A stretch of DNA of 12,394 bases from Planctomycetota bacterium (lineage in GTDB: Bacteria; Planctomycetota; PUPC01; JACPCR01): the NCBI GenBank assembly GCA_030740295.1, contig JASLXP010000131.1, forward strand, positions 1 through 12,394. The letters are read 5' to 3'. Below the pieces are notes generated by a model. That model was given only the letters and a program-made list of their open reading frames with translations, did not search any database and was not told the origin of the DNA. The translations under genes were made by a program, and so were the position numbers. Every line of letters begins with the position of its first letter. Position 1 is the first letter of the stretch. This document shows, in pieces, positions 1-8,556 of the stretch.

Positions 1-1499
1 TCGGTGCGGAGTTGTTCCGCCGAGATGTCCTGCCGCTTGCCGGGCTTGTATTCGCCAGGTTCCAGCCAGAAGAAGATGTCATCTGCTGCCGTTCCCCAGG
101 GCCGCTTGGGCAGTTGATAAGATTTTGAATACTTGGTCTTCGGCGCACCGTGGATGCGGAGACTCTTGCGAGGAATGGTATAAATCATCGGGATGTAGTT
201 GCCCCAGGTTCTGCCTCCCTTGTGCCCGGTTGTGGTGTAGCTGACATTCCAGCCGCTGACCCATCCAAAAGCGCCATCGTGGGTGCGGGCAAGCTCGTAC
301 ATCCAGCGGCGTTCGTTCATGAACGTGCGGTATTGGGTTGGGCGTTTTTCCTTCACCAGGCCCATGGCCGGGCCGCGCCAGAGTTCGCCAATACCGCCAC
401 CGGTGTGACCGTGGAAGAGCCAGGAGGTGGAGTAGAAACTTTTGGTCGCGTTGATGTCGCGGGCTTTGGCGTAGACCGATTTCTCGCCTTCGGGTGTGAG
501 GGATGCGGCCGCGGCCATGGCAAAAGCCAAACCTCCAGTCCTGCCGTTATCGACATAGCCGCCCTCGGGGAGCCCGTCACCGTAGGCAACATTGCCGTGA
601 CCGGAGTAACGATAGAAGTGCTTCAGCGAGCTCTGCAGCGTGTGCTCGTCCACATCCACCCCGCACTCTTTGGCGAGCAGCAGGAATGTCACGCAGTGCA
701 CACCGGCCGCGTTCATGTGTCCGCCAGCCATGTACCTGTAAGGCGCCCCGCCGCGGCCCGCCCAAGAGCCGTTATAGATCGTGGCCTTCAAATGATCGGC
801 CATGCTCTTGATCGCGGGAAGGACACTCTCGTCGCCCGTGCGCAGGTAATACTCACAGATGGCGGGGCCGGCGTAACCGATTTCCCAGGGGTATCCCTTT
901 TTGTTGGCGGGGAGTTTGTCCTTGAACCAGCGGGTGACCACATCCAGATCCTTCTGCTCACCGGTGGAGAGGAGAAAGAGGGCCGCGCCCCAGGCTGGTT
1001 TGTCGACCCTGGCGAGAAAGTCGGCAAAGTTGCGGATGATCTTTTCTGATTTTTTGCAGTTCATCGGCCAGGTGTCGCTATAAGCGCCAAGGGCCGGAAT
1101 CGTGACGATGACCTCCTGTGCGGCGGCCTTGGGATTGTCTTTGACCATCATCTTCAGCACGCCATCTTTGGCCTCAGCCTCGGTGATCAGGTTGCCGAGA
1201 ATGACGCGGGGATCGACGTCCTTCAGCGTCTGGCCGTTGATGCTCTCAATGATCTGCCCCTTCTTGAGCTTCCCGGTGGCTTCCGCCGATGAACCAGCTT
1301 CCACTCCGGTGATACGCATGGTGAAGGCGGGCTGGATCAGTTCCAGTCCGATGCCAACCGGCCCCAGGCGACTGAGCTGGTAGCGGGCGCCCTTAGGATC
1401 GGGATGCATATGAAACTGAGGTGGCTCTTTGTAGTAATCCGCCGCAGTCGTTGACGATGTGAAGGCCAGCAGCAGAGCCGTGAGGGTGAGTCGATTCAT
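1..1499 (-). CDS. DUF6288-type exported protein with PDZ domain (C-terminus cut by left window edge)
   Basis: An open frame runs from ATG at 1499 to the left edge with no stop, giving 499 codons of a longer protein. Residues 1-20 form a signal peptide (MNRLTLTALLLAF core, small residues TTAA before DYYKEPP), so the product is exported. Residues about 48-120 look like a PDZ domain: GIGLEL carboxylate-loop region, then a GQIIESINGQTL strand-turn-strand. A conserved-looking ALGAYSDTWPMNC segment (about 136-148) leads into a long helical region with repeated aromatic/Gly motifs (YPWEIGYAGPAICEYYL, EGGYVDNGR, GHTGGGIGELWRGP), as expected for an alpha/alpha-toroid. This order (signal peptide, PDZ, toroid) matches what I remember of DUF6288 proteins of PVC bacteria; their substrate is unknown to me. 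No clear Shine-Dalgarno precedes the ATG, which was chosen because it gives the signal peptide. A 276-bp gap with a large inverted repeat separates it from the next gene upstream. Confidence 0.82.
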   Translation of the reverse strand, partial: MNRLTLTALLLAFTSSTTAADYYKEPPQFHMHPDPKGARYQLSRLGPVGIGLELIQPAFTMRITGVEAGSSAEATGKLKKGQIIESINGQTLKDVDPRVILGNLITEAEAKDGVLKMMVKDNPKAAAQEVIVTIPALGAYSDTWPMNCKKSEKIIRNFADFLARVDKPAWGAALFLLSTGEQKDLDVVTRWFKDKLPANKKGYPWEIGYAGPAICEYYLRTGDESVLPAIKSMADHLKATIYNGSWAGRGGAPYRYMAGGHMNAAGVHCVTFLLLAKECGVDVDEHTLQSSLKHFYRYSGHGNVAYGDGLPEGGYVDNGRTGGLAFAMAAAASLTPEGEKSVYAKARDINATKSFYSTSWLFHGHTGGGIGELWRGPAMGLVKEKRPTQYRTFMNERRWMYELARTHDGAFGWVSGWNVSYTTTGHKGGRTWGNYIPMIYTIPRKSLRIHGAPKTKYSKSYQLPKRPWGTAADDIFFWLEPGEYKPGKRQDISAEQLRT

Positions 1500-1538
1500 G
1501 GATGGTTAGTTGTTTATGCGGTTTTTCTTGGAGAAGGG

Positions 1539-1610
1539 CGTAGCCACAAGCTGCTGCCAGCCTTGTGAGCTTCGCGACGGCCTGCGAGCTGGCAGCAGCT
1601 TGCGGCTACG
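1539..1610. repeat. 22-bp inverted repeat (REP-like hairpin)
   Basis: The arm at 1539-1560 (starts CGTAGCCACAAG) and the arm at 1589-1610 (ends CTTGCGGCTACG) are reverse complements over 22 positions with one mismatch, around a 28-nt centre. In RNA transcribed from the minus strand, the direction of the genes, the mismatch becomes a G-U pair, so the stem is unbroken there; in plus-strand RNA it is an A-C mismatch. No run of T follows on either strand, so a simple intrinsic terminator is not supported. It lies between the toroid lipoprotein stop (1776) and the DUF6288 gene start (1499). It could be a dispersed palindromic repeat, an mRNA 3'-end stabiliser or a factor-dependent termination site. 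Confidence 0.8.
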
Positions 1611-1775
1611 ATGAAACCACGAGTTTACGCCCATCGGTCTGACCTGCCTGCATAGGTCGGTGTCCTTTTGCGTCAACATTGGTGTCCGATCGCGGCGGGG
1701 CAAGTCTTGTCATATTCATTCACGCCGGCACCACAAACGGCTGCGGCTGTCAGGCTGCAGCAGGAGAGAACCGGA

Positions 1776-3794
1776 TTATCGGGACTGGATGGTTGTCTCT
1801 GCAAAGTCATATACCTGCTCGACGGGCCCTACGGTTACGGTGAATCTGTCGCTGCCTGTGCGGGCCTTCAGATACGGACTGGAGTATTTCCATGAAGGCT
1901 TCAGGTTCAGCGTCTTGCCGTTGACTTTCGGCAGTCTGAATCTGCCGTGCGCGTCCGCATCATAGCGGAACACCTCGAGGCGTGTTCGCTCAGGCATCAC
2001 GCGGTATTCCACGGTTTCGGTCTCGACCTTCAAGGGATTGCGCAACACGCTCTCTCGAAACTGGTCGAAAGATCTGTGAGTGTCGATGTCTCCCGCATGA
2101 ATCAGGAATCGAGAGGACGTTTTGAATCTCTCATACCCGACGGGAGAGGCGGTCTCTTTCGCCTCATCCCATTCGTAATCGTCGTCAAGGAATTTAACTC
2201 CGGCGAATGCACTTCCGTTGCTGGCGAATATCCATCCGTCGACTTCAACTTTTGTGAGCCGCCGGCCGTGAAAACGAATGCGGATGTTCCCGGTGCTGTA
2301 AGAGCCCATGCGCATGGGGTGCTCTGGCTGCTGAGGGGCGATCCGCTGCACGAACATCACGTTCCTGTGCTGAAAATTCCAATACGAATGCTGCGGACGA
2401 CCACCACGCGTCTTTTCAATGATGGGAAAGATGGCGCAGGGCTCGTCGTCCGTCCGGTGATTGGCCGCGGGGAGCAGCGGATGGCGCGCCTTCGGGTCAT
2501 CGAACAGCATGCCGCTCCAGCGCTTTTGCCGTGAGATGCCCGCGTATTTCAGTACCGGCTGTCCGGTCTCCGCATCCATCCTTGAGAGTGCCGGATTCTG
2601 AAGCGTGCAGCCGAGCAGGTAGTGCCGCGTGCGCCAGGCGTAATTGTTCAGGGACGATTTGGCCGAAAAGCTCTTCCCCTCTTCCTCCAGTTCTCCGGGC
2701 AGTCGATTGGTAATGAGGAACGGCATCGCGGCAGGGAACTCGATATGTCGCAGAAGAATGGCCGCGGCCGGTAGCTGATACTTGCTGGTTCCAATGACTT
2801 TGGAATGGGACGACCTGGCGGGAACACCTTCCGGTGCGTAGAGCAGATTCTTGTAATACTCGAAGCTGTTGCCGCCGTAGCCTGCCCGGCTCCTCCCGCC
2901 GCCGCGGCGCCCACGCACGGAGATCTGTGCTTCCTCGATGAACGCCAGGTCAAGAAGCATCCCGAACCGTTTCCTGACGACGGGGTCGGGCGAAAGCTCA
3001 TGAAGATTGAAGAGCGCCGGCCAGGAGTATTTCTGGTAGGTATCCGAACCCGTTTCGATCCATAGCCCGCTTTTCACTTTCTCCCGCGGCCACCCCTGAA
3101 AGAATCGGTTGTAGGCTGTGAAATGCTCCGCCGGGGTGTGGCCGTCTTCGTATTTGCGTTCTTTGAATTCGGGATCATCTTTGAGCACGGATGCGATCAG
3201 ATAAAACGCGGGCCTCTGGGTCAGGTCATGGTTTTCCGTGCCCAGAGTCACGCGAAGGTTTTCGAGCGACGCGTCAGCGACCTTGCTGCGCGACTTCACC
3301 AATCGCCGGAGAGCCGATTTCATCGCGCCTTCAGTTTCAGCGGATAGTCGGCCGGGGAAGTGCGGGCTCCTGCTGTGGAACAGGCACAGGATGCGAACGT
3401 AATCGACCAACCCGAAGTATGCCCATGGAGTGTCTTTCCCGTGTCCCGGCGCAAACGCTTTCGGCTCCTCTCTGCTGAGATACTCACGGGCACGTTTCAG
3501 CAACCGTGCGTTGGCTTCGTCGACTCTCTTATTGAGATAGAGGGCCACGAGCGACCACATAGTGTCGCCCCAGGCGCCGTGCGGCCAGCAGGAGTCTTTT
3601 GACACAACCGACTGAAGTTCGTTTGTCCGGGCTTCCATCGACCTCCGATGCGTTTCTGCGACCAGTGTCTTGTAGCCGGCGTATTTGATCCTCTGCTGAA
3701 GTGGATCGCGTTGGGTGTGGTGCTTACAGCCAGCAATGAAGAACGTGAGAGCAAGGGCGAGGATGAGCCTGGTCAGGGAATGAGTTTCTTTCAT
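1776..3794 (-). CDS. Putative lipoprotein, alpha/alpha-toroid plus beta-sandwich (polysaccharide-lyase-like architecture)
   Basis: A 672-residue protein. The ATG at 3794 is preferred over a TTG 17 codons upstream (3845) because it places a lipoprotein signal at the N-terminus: basic start, hydrophobic LILALALTFF, then lipobox IAGC with the lipidated Cys at residue 23. Residues about 35-400 are helix-rich with scattered aromatic motifs (CWPHGAWGDTMW at 69-80, GTENHDLTQRPAFYL at 185-199, NYAWRTRHYLLGC at 384-396), resembling the toroid of heparinase/alginate-lyase-like proteins. Residues about 450-672 are strand-rich (HRNVMFVQRI, NIRIRFHGRRLTKVEVDGWIF, VEYRVM), resembling the C-terminal beta-sandwich of those enzymes. 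I cannot name a family or catalytic residues; His189 and Tyr/His near 384-391 are only candidates. It is probably anchored in a membrane facing the periplasm or outside. No clear Shine-Dalgarno is visible, and 173 bp separate it from the upstream gene. A carbohydrate-active role is inference. Confidence 0.72.
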   Translation of the reverse strand: MKETHSLTRLILALALTFFIAGCKHHTQRDPLQQRIKYAGYKTLVAETHRRSMEARTNELQSVVSKDSCWPHGAWGDTMWSLVALYLNKRVDEANARLLKRAREYLSREEPKAFAPGHGKDTPWAYFGLVDYVRILCLFHSRSPHFPGRLSAETEGAMKSALRRLVKSRSKVADASLENLRVTLGTENHDLTQRPAFYLIASVLKDDPEFKERKYEDGHTPAEHFTAYNRFFQGWPREKVKSGLWIETGSDTYQKYSWPALFNLHELSPDPVVRKRFGMLLDLAFIEEAQISVRGRRGGGRSRAGYGGNSFEYYKNLLYAPEGVPARSSHSKVIGTSKYQLPAAAILLRHIEFPAAMPFLITNRLPGELEEEGKSFSAKSSLNNYAWRTRHYLLGCTLQNPALSRMDAETGQPVLKYAGISRQKRWSGMLFDDPKARHPLLPAANHRTDDEPCAIFPIIEKTRGGRPQHSYWNFQHRNVMFVQRIAPQQPEHPMRMGSYSTGNIRIRFHGRRLTKVEVDGWIFASNGSAFAGVKFLDDDYEWDEAKETASPVGYERFKTSSRFLIHAGDIDTHRSFDQFRESVLRNPLKVETETVEYRVMPERTRLEVFRYDADAHGRFRLPKVNGKTLNLKPSWKYSSPYLKARTGSDRFTVTVGPVEQVYDFAETTIQSR

Positions 3795-3967
3795 GTGATT
3801 TTCAGTCCGGTCATTCGATGCGCGGGACGGTGATGGCCGCGGCAAATTAGCACGAATACCTGACTGGAAGAGTCATATCGAAATGCAAACCGCAGCGTAG
3901 TCTACTCACTCCGTGATCAATGTGTGCTGTGTCATGTGAAGGGGGTGTCGATACCTCTTGCCATCCA

Positions 3968-6634
3968 TCAATTCTGGTTCGTCCACTCGCGGACGAAACG
4001 ATTCCATGCCTCCCTGCATTTCTCGCTGTCGCCCATGGTCTGTTCGATCCAGGCATGATGGAACGTGGCGCCGGCCACCGGCAGACGTCGATTCTCGGGG
4101 GTGCGCTTTGCGAGGATGGGATCGCTTTCCGGTGGGGTGTGTTTCTGGATGTCGTCGACGAGCCTGGCTAGCCGCGGGCCGATGAAGGTGGGCGGCAGAT
4201 CGCCGGTTTTCTGGCGGAGTGATCGAGGGGTCATGTACTCGATCAACGGTCGGTCATCGGTATTGAGGGGATACTTGGCAAAATGCTCCTTTGAGGCCGT
4301 CAGATTGCCGCAATAGAAGAGCAGGATGGTCTGCTCATTGAGCGGGAGCATCAGGTGCCGTATGTCGAGAAAGCTGCGACCCGCGACCGCAGCTATCTTC
4401 TCTGAGCTTGAATCGATCGTGGACGCGGGTAGAGGTGACGCATCACGATGGCCCACCATCGCAACGATCTCGCCGCCGGGCTGAAAATTGTGGCGCCACA
4501 GCGTCACCTGCTCAAAGACGGACAGCATCGTCCTGGCAACTATCCCGAATTCGTTTTCTGTCATCTGGTACAGCGGCAGCCACTGGACAAACACCCCGCC
4601 GGGATTCAGCCTCGCTATGGAGCTCTCGAAATGTTCACGACTGTAGAGACTGCCGGCGCCGCTCCGATAAGGCAGAAACAGATCGGCATTGATCATGTCG
4701 AAGGTGTCGCTGGTGGCCATCAGGTGGTGCCGGCCGTCCTCAACGAGAATCTCTGCCCGCGGGTCTTTGAACAGCCCCTGGGTGAAGTCCGGAAATCGTG
4801 GGCTCCCCTGGCCTGATGTCTCTCCGGCCATGTATTTCTTCGCTGCCGTCACTACCTCCGGCACCATCTCGCACGCCACGACACGTTCGATGGATTTGAA
4901 CTGCTCGTCAAGGGATGCGCCTGCCGATATGCCTGTGCCCATCCCCAGGAAAAAGACACTCTTCGTCTCGGGAAAGATCAGCAGCGGCATCCGCCCCTGG
5001 AACACCTGGAGCGGAGCGGCATCTGTGGAGCCGAGTCGATAGTTTGAATTGATCCGGATCGCACGGTCGCCGAAGACGTTTTCCACGGCGGCTACCGCGC
5101 AGTCGCTCGTCTCCCAGGCCTGCAACACCTTTTCTTTTGGGCGTGCGGGGTCTAGCCCGATCACCGGCAGGTCTGCCGGGCTGAAACGGGTAAATAGCAG
5201 AATGAGAAAGACGCCCCCGACCGCCTTGATGAGAACGATTCGTTTGTTCCAGGTGACTGGCAGCAGAATCCCGGCAACGAGATACATCGCGGCCATGAGC
5301 TGCATGGTGCGCCACATGCCCAGGTGTTCCAGCAGCACAAAGCCGCACAGAAGCGAGCCGAGAATGGCGCCGACTGTATTGATCGCTGACAGGCGACCGA
5401 GGACGCGGCCGGGCTGAGTAACGAATCGTTCTTCGGTCTTCATCAGGTATGGAAAGACCGTTCCGAGCACAAGCGCAGGCAGGCCAATGAACACAGACCC
5501 CTTCAGGAACAGTTGCAGGATGTAGCTCCGGAACGAGCCGCTCGTCTCCAGCATCTGCAGCTCATCGGTCAAATGTATGAACATGAAAGGCGAGGCAGTC
5601 ACGGCAAGACCGCTGAGGATCGTCAGCCCGGCCAGCAGCAGCATCGGCGGAAACGCAAGACGGGCAAGCCATGACGCGATGAGTGCACCGATAGCCAGGC
5701 TGAGCAGCACGATTACCAGGACGGACGAAAAGCTGTAGATCGAATTCTCATGCACCTGCGCGAACATGCGCGTCCAGAGCACCTCGAGCCCCAACACGCC
5801 AAACCCCGAAAGGAAACAGATGAGGTGGATGGCGACTTTATCGAGCCCGCGGTCGCTGTGGCCAGCATCTTTCTCCTGGCGTTTCTTCTTGCTCCTTTTC
5901 GACTGGCTGGGCTCGACGTTGGGGTCTCTGTCATCCTCAACGGGAGCCGGCAGGGGTGCCGGCGCGCCCAGGGGAGGAGGCGTGCTTCGACGTGACAGGC
6001 GATACGCCGCCACCGCGACCAGACCAGTCGTGACCATGGCACTGATACAGGTCACCTTGAGACCCAGCAGAAACACAAAGTAGAAGCCGGTCATAAACGC
6101 GCCCATCGCAGCCCCGGTGGTGTTGACGCCGTAGATTTGTGCCGCGGTTGCCCCAAACTGCCCCTCTGTCCGTATTAGAAACTGTCCGATGACGGGGATC
6201 GTACCGCCCATGCAGAAGGACGACGGAAAGATCAGCACCAAAGCCAGCACAAACTTGACGCCCATCAGCAGGGGGCCAGCGCCCACACTCTGGTAGACCG
6301 CGGGATAGACCAGATGAAACAGCGACAGCACCACAAAATAAAGGAGCGCCGTCAGTGCAATGCCGGTCTCAAGCCAGGCGTAGACCCGTAGCGGATTGTC
6401 CGTCGTGGCCGATCTCCGGCCCCAGAACCAGCTTCCACCCGCCAGCCCGGCAAAGAACGCCGCGAGCGTCGTCGCCGCCGCGTGCGAGGTGCTGCCGAAC
6501 AGAAATCCCAACTGCCTCATCCAGAGCACCTGATACACGAGCCCGGCAAAACCGGAAAAGAACACCATCAGGTAGATCGGCCCGGGAGAGATGCCAGCGT
6601 GATGTTCCGATGAGAGGCTCTGACTTTGGGTCAT
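3968..6634 (-). CDS. Membrane protein with duplicated transporter-like half and spermidine-synthase-like domain
   Basis: An 888-residue polytopic protein ending in a Rossmann methyltransferase-like domain of the spermidine synthase superfamily. The membrane part appears to be an internal duplication: SGFAGLVYQVLWMRQLGF (27-44) matches SGFGVLGLEVLWTRMFAQ (276-293); the Pro/Gly-rich segment SSFCMGGTIPVIG (138-150) matches ALVLGTVFPYLM (386-397); and YGVNTTGAAMGAFMTGF (168-184) matches LSAINTVGAILGSLLCGF (415-432). The halves are joined by a charged, Pro-rich, presumably cytoplasmic linker (216-266; KRSKKKRQEK). The soluble domain has a nucleotide-binding loop FFLGMGTGISAG (561-572), acidic strand end VACEMVPEV (586-594), LVEDGRHHL (630-638) and DMINADLFLP (646-655). 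These are the spots where aminopropyltransferases bind (decarboxylated) S-adenosylmethionine, but the usual DSSDP active-site signature is not there, so polyamine synthesis cannot be assumed. Proteins of this fused type are known in many bacteria, with unclear substrates. Start ATG at 6634; only a weak purine-rich stretch precedes it. The gap to the upstream acetylesterase stop is 87 bp. Confidence 0.87.
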   Translation of the reverse strand: MTQSQSLSSEHHAGISPGPIYLMVFFSGFAGLVYQVLWMRQLGFLFGSTSHAAATTLAAFFAGLAGGSWFWGRRSATTDNPLRVYAWLETGIALTALLYFVVLSLFHLVYPAVYQSVGAGPLLMGVKFVLALVLIFPSSFCMGGTIPVIGQFLIRTEGQFGATAAQIYGVNTTGAAMGAFMTGFYFVFLLGLKVTCISAMVTTGLVAVAAYRLSRRSTPPPLGAPAPLPAPVEDDRDPNVEPSQSKRSKKKRQEKDAGHSDRGLDKVAIHLICFLSGFGVLGLEVLWTRMFAQVHENSIYSFSSVLVIVLLSLAIGALIASWLARLAFPPMLLLAGLTILSGLAVTASPFMFIHLTDELQMLETSGSFRSYILQLFLKGSVFIGLPALVLGTVFPYLMKTEERFVTQPGRVLGRLSAINTVGAILGSLLCGFVLLEHLGMWRTMQLMAAMYLVAGILLPVTWNKRIVLIKAVGGVFLILLFTRFSPADLPVIGLDPARPKEKVLQAWETSDCAVAAVENVFGDRAIRINSNYRLGSTDAAPLQVFQGRMPLLIFPETKSVFFLGMGTGISAGASLDEQFKSIERVVACEMVPEVVTAAKKYMAGETSGQGSPRFPDFTQGLFKDPRAEILVEDGRHHLMATSDTFDMINADLFLPYRSGAGSLYSREHFESSIARLNPGGVFVQWLPLYQMTENEFGIVARTMLSVFEQVTLWRHNFQPGGEIVAMVGHRDASPLPASTIDSSSEKIAAVAGRSFLDIRHLMLPLNEQTILLFYCGNLTASKEHFAKYPLNTDDRPLIEYMTPRSLRQKTGDLPPTFIGPRLARLVDDIQKHTPPESDPILAKRTPENRRLPVAGATFHHAWIEQTMGDSEKCREAWNRFVREWTNQN

Positions 6635-6721
6635 ATGTGTCTCTTCTCAGAGCCGCCTGTTGGTGCTCACCAGGAGTTGCTTCACACGGTGACTATCGCC
6701 GGTCAGATGCACAACCTGCCC

Positions 6722-8479
6722 TCAGTTCTGCTTCCCGCCCGATCCAATCATGGCTTCGGCGAAGGCCTTGCCGATCTGGGACATGATTTTCGCGCTGCCC
6801 ATGTAGTGATAGCCGGCATTGGAGGCGCCGTCGGCGATGGCCTTGTCCTCGGCCGAGAACACTTTCTCCAATGCTTTCGCCCGGAGCGCCTTGCCTTCGG
6901 GCGTCATCCCCTCAATAAACAGTTCCGTCGAACCATACGGTTCACTCGTTCTGCGGTCGTAATGAACGTTGCAGTAAGCGGCCAGTACATTGGTGCCCTT
7001 CTTCAAATGCTTCGTCTCGTTCTCTGACAGCACGATGGCCCGATAGTAAGGCTGGTTCTTCCACCAGATGTAGGTGTGAATCTTGTGGCCGTTCAGATAA
7101 ACGTGGAAGCCCTGCCTTGCCAGGATGCTGAGGCGATACGATTCGCAGTCGACCGCATCGAGCTCAAAGGTCGTGCGCATCAGCAGGAACTCACCAATCC
7201 CCCAATCGGAATTGTTTTTCACGGTCGCACGACGATGCTTCCAAGTGCCCATGCCGATGGGCGCTTTGCCCTGCTTCCATCTGCTGTCGTCGAATGAAGG
7301 TGTGTGCCACTTGTCCGTGCCGGCGGGCAACGCCACATCGCGGAAACGCTTGCCCTCTTTCTTGTCCAGCTTTTCCGATTCTTTCTGCACATCGAAGGAG
7401 AAGTAACGCCAGACTCGGTCCTCCGGCTTTGGCTTACCTATCGCATGCCAGCCGGGGTACTCCTGCGCGTCCCGGTTTAGCGTTCCGTCCTTGGTCAGAG
7501 AATGTGCGGTATCCTGAATCCGGTTGAACTTGCCTCTCTTTCCGCTCGCGGCGACCAGGGCCTCGTCCCAGAATGGAGCGGTCTGCACGGCCACGACATT
7601 GCCTTTGAACTCCGGCAGCGCGGCGGGGGCTGCCATTGCCTGTCTGAAGGGATTCGGTTTTTCCTGAACGCCGCCCACCCCCATGACACCAATGACGAAC
7701 CGCATCTTTGGCGCTGAGAATTCCTTGCGCACGTCACGAATGAAGTGGGCCATCAGCTCGCTGTAAAGGTCATAGCCGCCCGGCTTACTCCGATCCGGAT
7801 ACGTGCCGCCATCAACCATGTCGTTCCAGCCCTGAAACCAGACAAAGCCGGCCAACTCATAGCCCTGTTTGGGATCGTAGTCGGGCACCACGCTCTTGAT
7901 GTTCCCTAGAACCTTCTTCACATGGCCGGTCATCTGACGGTAGTAGTGTCCCGTCTTCGTCGCCCGGTCGGCTTTTATCTGTTCAACATCTTTCCCACGC
8001 TTCTTAAACTGCTCCAACTGCGCATCGCTGTATTGGTATGGCCCCCCGCTCGGAGAACGAAAGTCGGTGTTCAGGCTCTTGCCGCCCCAGGCAGTTTTGA
8101 TGAGGAGAATCGGCTCATTCAAGAGCTTCTGCGCATATATACCGAAGGTAAACTCCGGCCCGATTTTGGGGTCTCTGCCTTTGGCGCCATAGCCGGCGGT
8201 CAGCTTGCCGCTGAACACTTTGCCGTCCCCGGTGAGATACGAAATCCATACCTTCTCACAGACCAGCGGTGTGCCGTCCTCACTGCGCATTTCTCTGAGA
8301 ATCGGGGCCGTCTTTGAATCCCTCCCGATGTAGTCAAACGTACGCACGGCCGCATGCCCTTCCATGTTCGATTGGCCGGCGAGGATGAAGACTTTGAGGG
8401 GCCGTTTCTCTGCAAAAGCGTTGCTGGTGATTATGAACGCAATGGTGCAAGCCAAGATGGTTTTGACGAAGATCTTCAT
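6722..8479 (-). CDS. Secreted sialate-O-acetylesterase-family (SASA/DUF303) esterase with inserted jelly-roll domain
   Basis: A 585-residue exported protein with a clear signal peptide (MKIFVKTILACTIAFIITSNAFA, cut before EKRP). The SGNH-like esterase core begins at 29: FILAGQSNMEG carries the nucleophile Ser37, GPEFTFG (107-113) and TAWGGKSL (129-136) are further family blocks, and FVWFQGWNDM (212-221) supplies the oxyanion-hole Asn region. The last family block, NAGYHYMGSAKIMSQIGKAFAEAM (554-577), contains the probable catalytic His558. Between core and last block, about 355-525, sits a domain typical of galactose-binding jelly-rolls (WHTPSFDDSRWKQGKAPIGMG, FLLMRTTFEL, GFHVYLNGHKI, LKKGTNVLAAYCNVH), so the binding module is inserted inside the esterase fold. 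It probably removes acetyl groups from a sugar or polysaccharide outside the cytoplasm; the substrate is unknown. The start is fixed by an excellent Shine-Dalgarno (AAAGGAG, plus-strand 8485-8491) five bases before the ATG. The related reading, a non-sialate acetyl xylan esterase, is equally possible. Confidence 0.9.
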   Translation of the reverse strand: MKIFVKTILACTIAFIITSNAFAEKRPLKVFILAGQSNMEGHAAVRTFDYIGRDSKTAPILREMRSEDGTPLVCEKVWISYLTGDGKVFSGKLTAGYGAKGRDPKIGPEFTFGIYAQKLLNEPILLIKTAWGGKSLNTDFRSPSGGPYQYSDAQLEQFKKRGKDVEQIKADRATKTGHYYRQMTGHVKKVLGNIKSVVPDYDPKQGYELAGFVWFQGWNDMVDGGTYPDRSKPGGYDLYSELMAHFIRDVRKEFSAPKMRFVIGVMGVGGVQEKPNPFRQAMAAPAALPEFKGNVVAVQTAPFWDEALVAASGKRGKFNRIQDTAHSLTKDGTLNRDAQEYPGWHAIGKPKPEDRVWRYFSFDVQKESEKLDKKEGKRFRDVALPAGTDKWHTPSFDDSRWKQGKAPIGMGTWKHRRATVKNNSDWGIGEFLLMRTTFELDAVDCESYRLSILARQGFHVYLNGHKIHTYIWWKNQPYYRAIVLSENETKHLKKGTNVLAAYCNVHYDRRTSEPYGSTELFIEGMTPEGKALRAKALEKVFSAEDKAIADGASNAGYHYMGSAKIMSQIGKAFAEAMIGSGGKQN

Positions 8480-8484
8480 TGGGA

Positions 8485-8491
8485 CTCCTTT
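8485..8491 (-). promoter_or_regulatory. Shine-Dalgarno of the SASA esterase gene
   Basis: AAAGGAG on the minus strand, followed by TCCCA and the ATG at 8479. This is one of the two strongest ribosome binding sites in the window and supports the chosen start, which also yields the signal peptide. Confidence 0.85.
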
Positions 8492-8556
8492 GATGTCATC
8501 GTGCTCTGGCCTCCAGGCCGGATTGGGTTTACTGCGAGCCCATCAGCTCGGAAGAA

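Noticed and set aside
150..1049. A 299-codon plus-strand open frame
   Set aside because: It is antisense to the DUF6288 gene, whose translation has a signal peptide, PDZ domain and coherent motifs; the plus frame is an Ala/Gly/Val-rich shadow without recognisable domains or a ribosome binding site.
1506..1703. A 65-codon minus-strand ORF between the lipoprotein and the DUF6288 gene
   Set aside because: It is largely made of the 22-bp inverted repeat and its loop, is rich in Arg/Ser/Pro without structure, and has no Shine-Dalgarno.
1947..2534. A 195-codon plus-strand open frame
   Set aside because: Lies entirely opposite the toroid lipoprotein, has no family resemblance, and its composition is that of a mirrored GC-rich gene.
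6661..6672. Small palindrome TGGTGCTCACCA between the esterase and the spermidine-synthase-like gene
   Set aside because: Only a 5-bp stem with a 2-base centre and no T-run; expected by chance in a window of this size.
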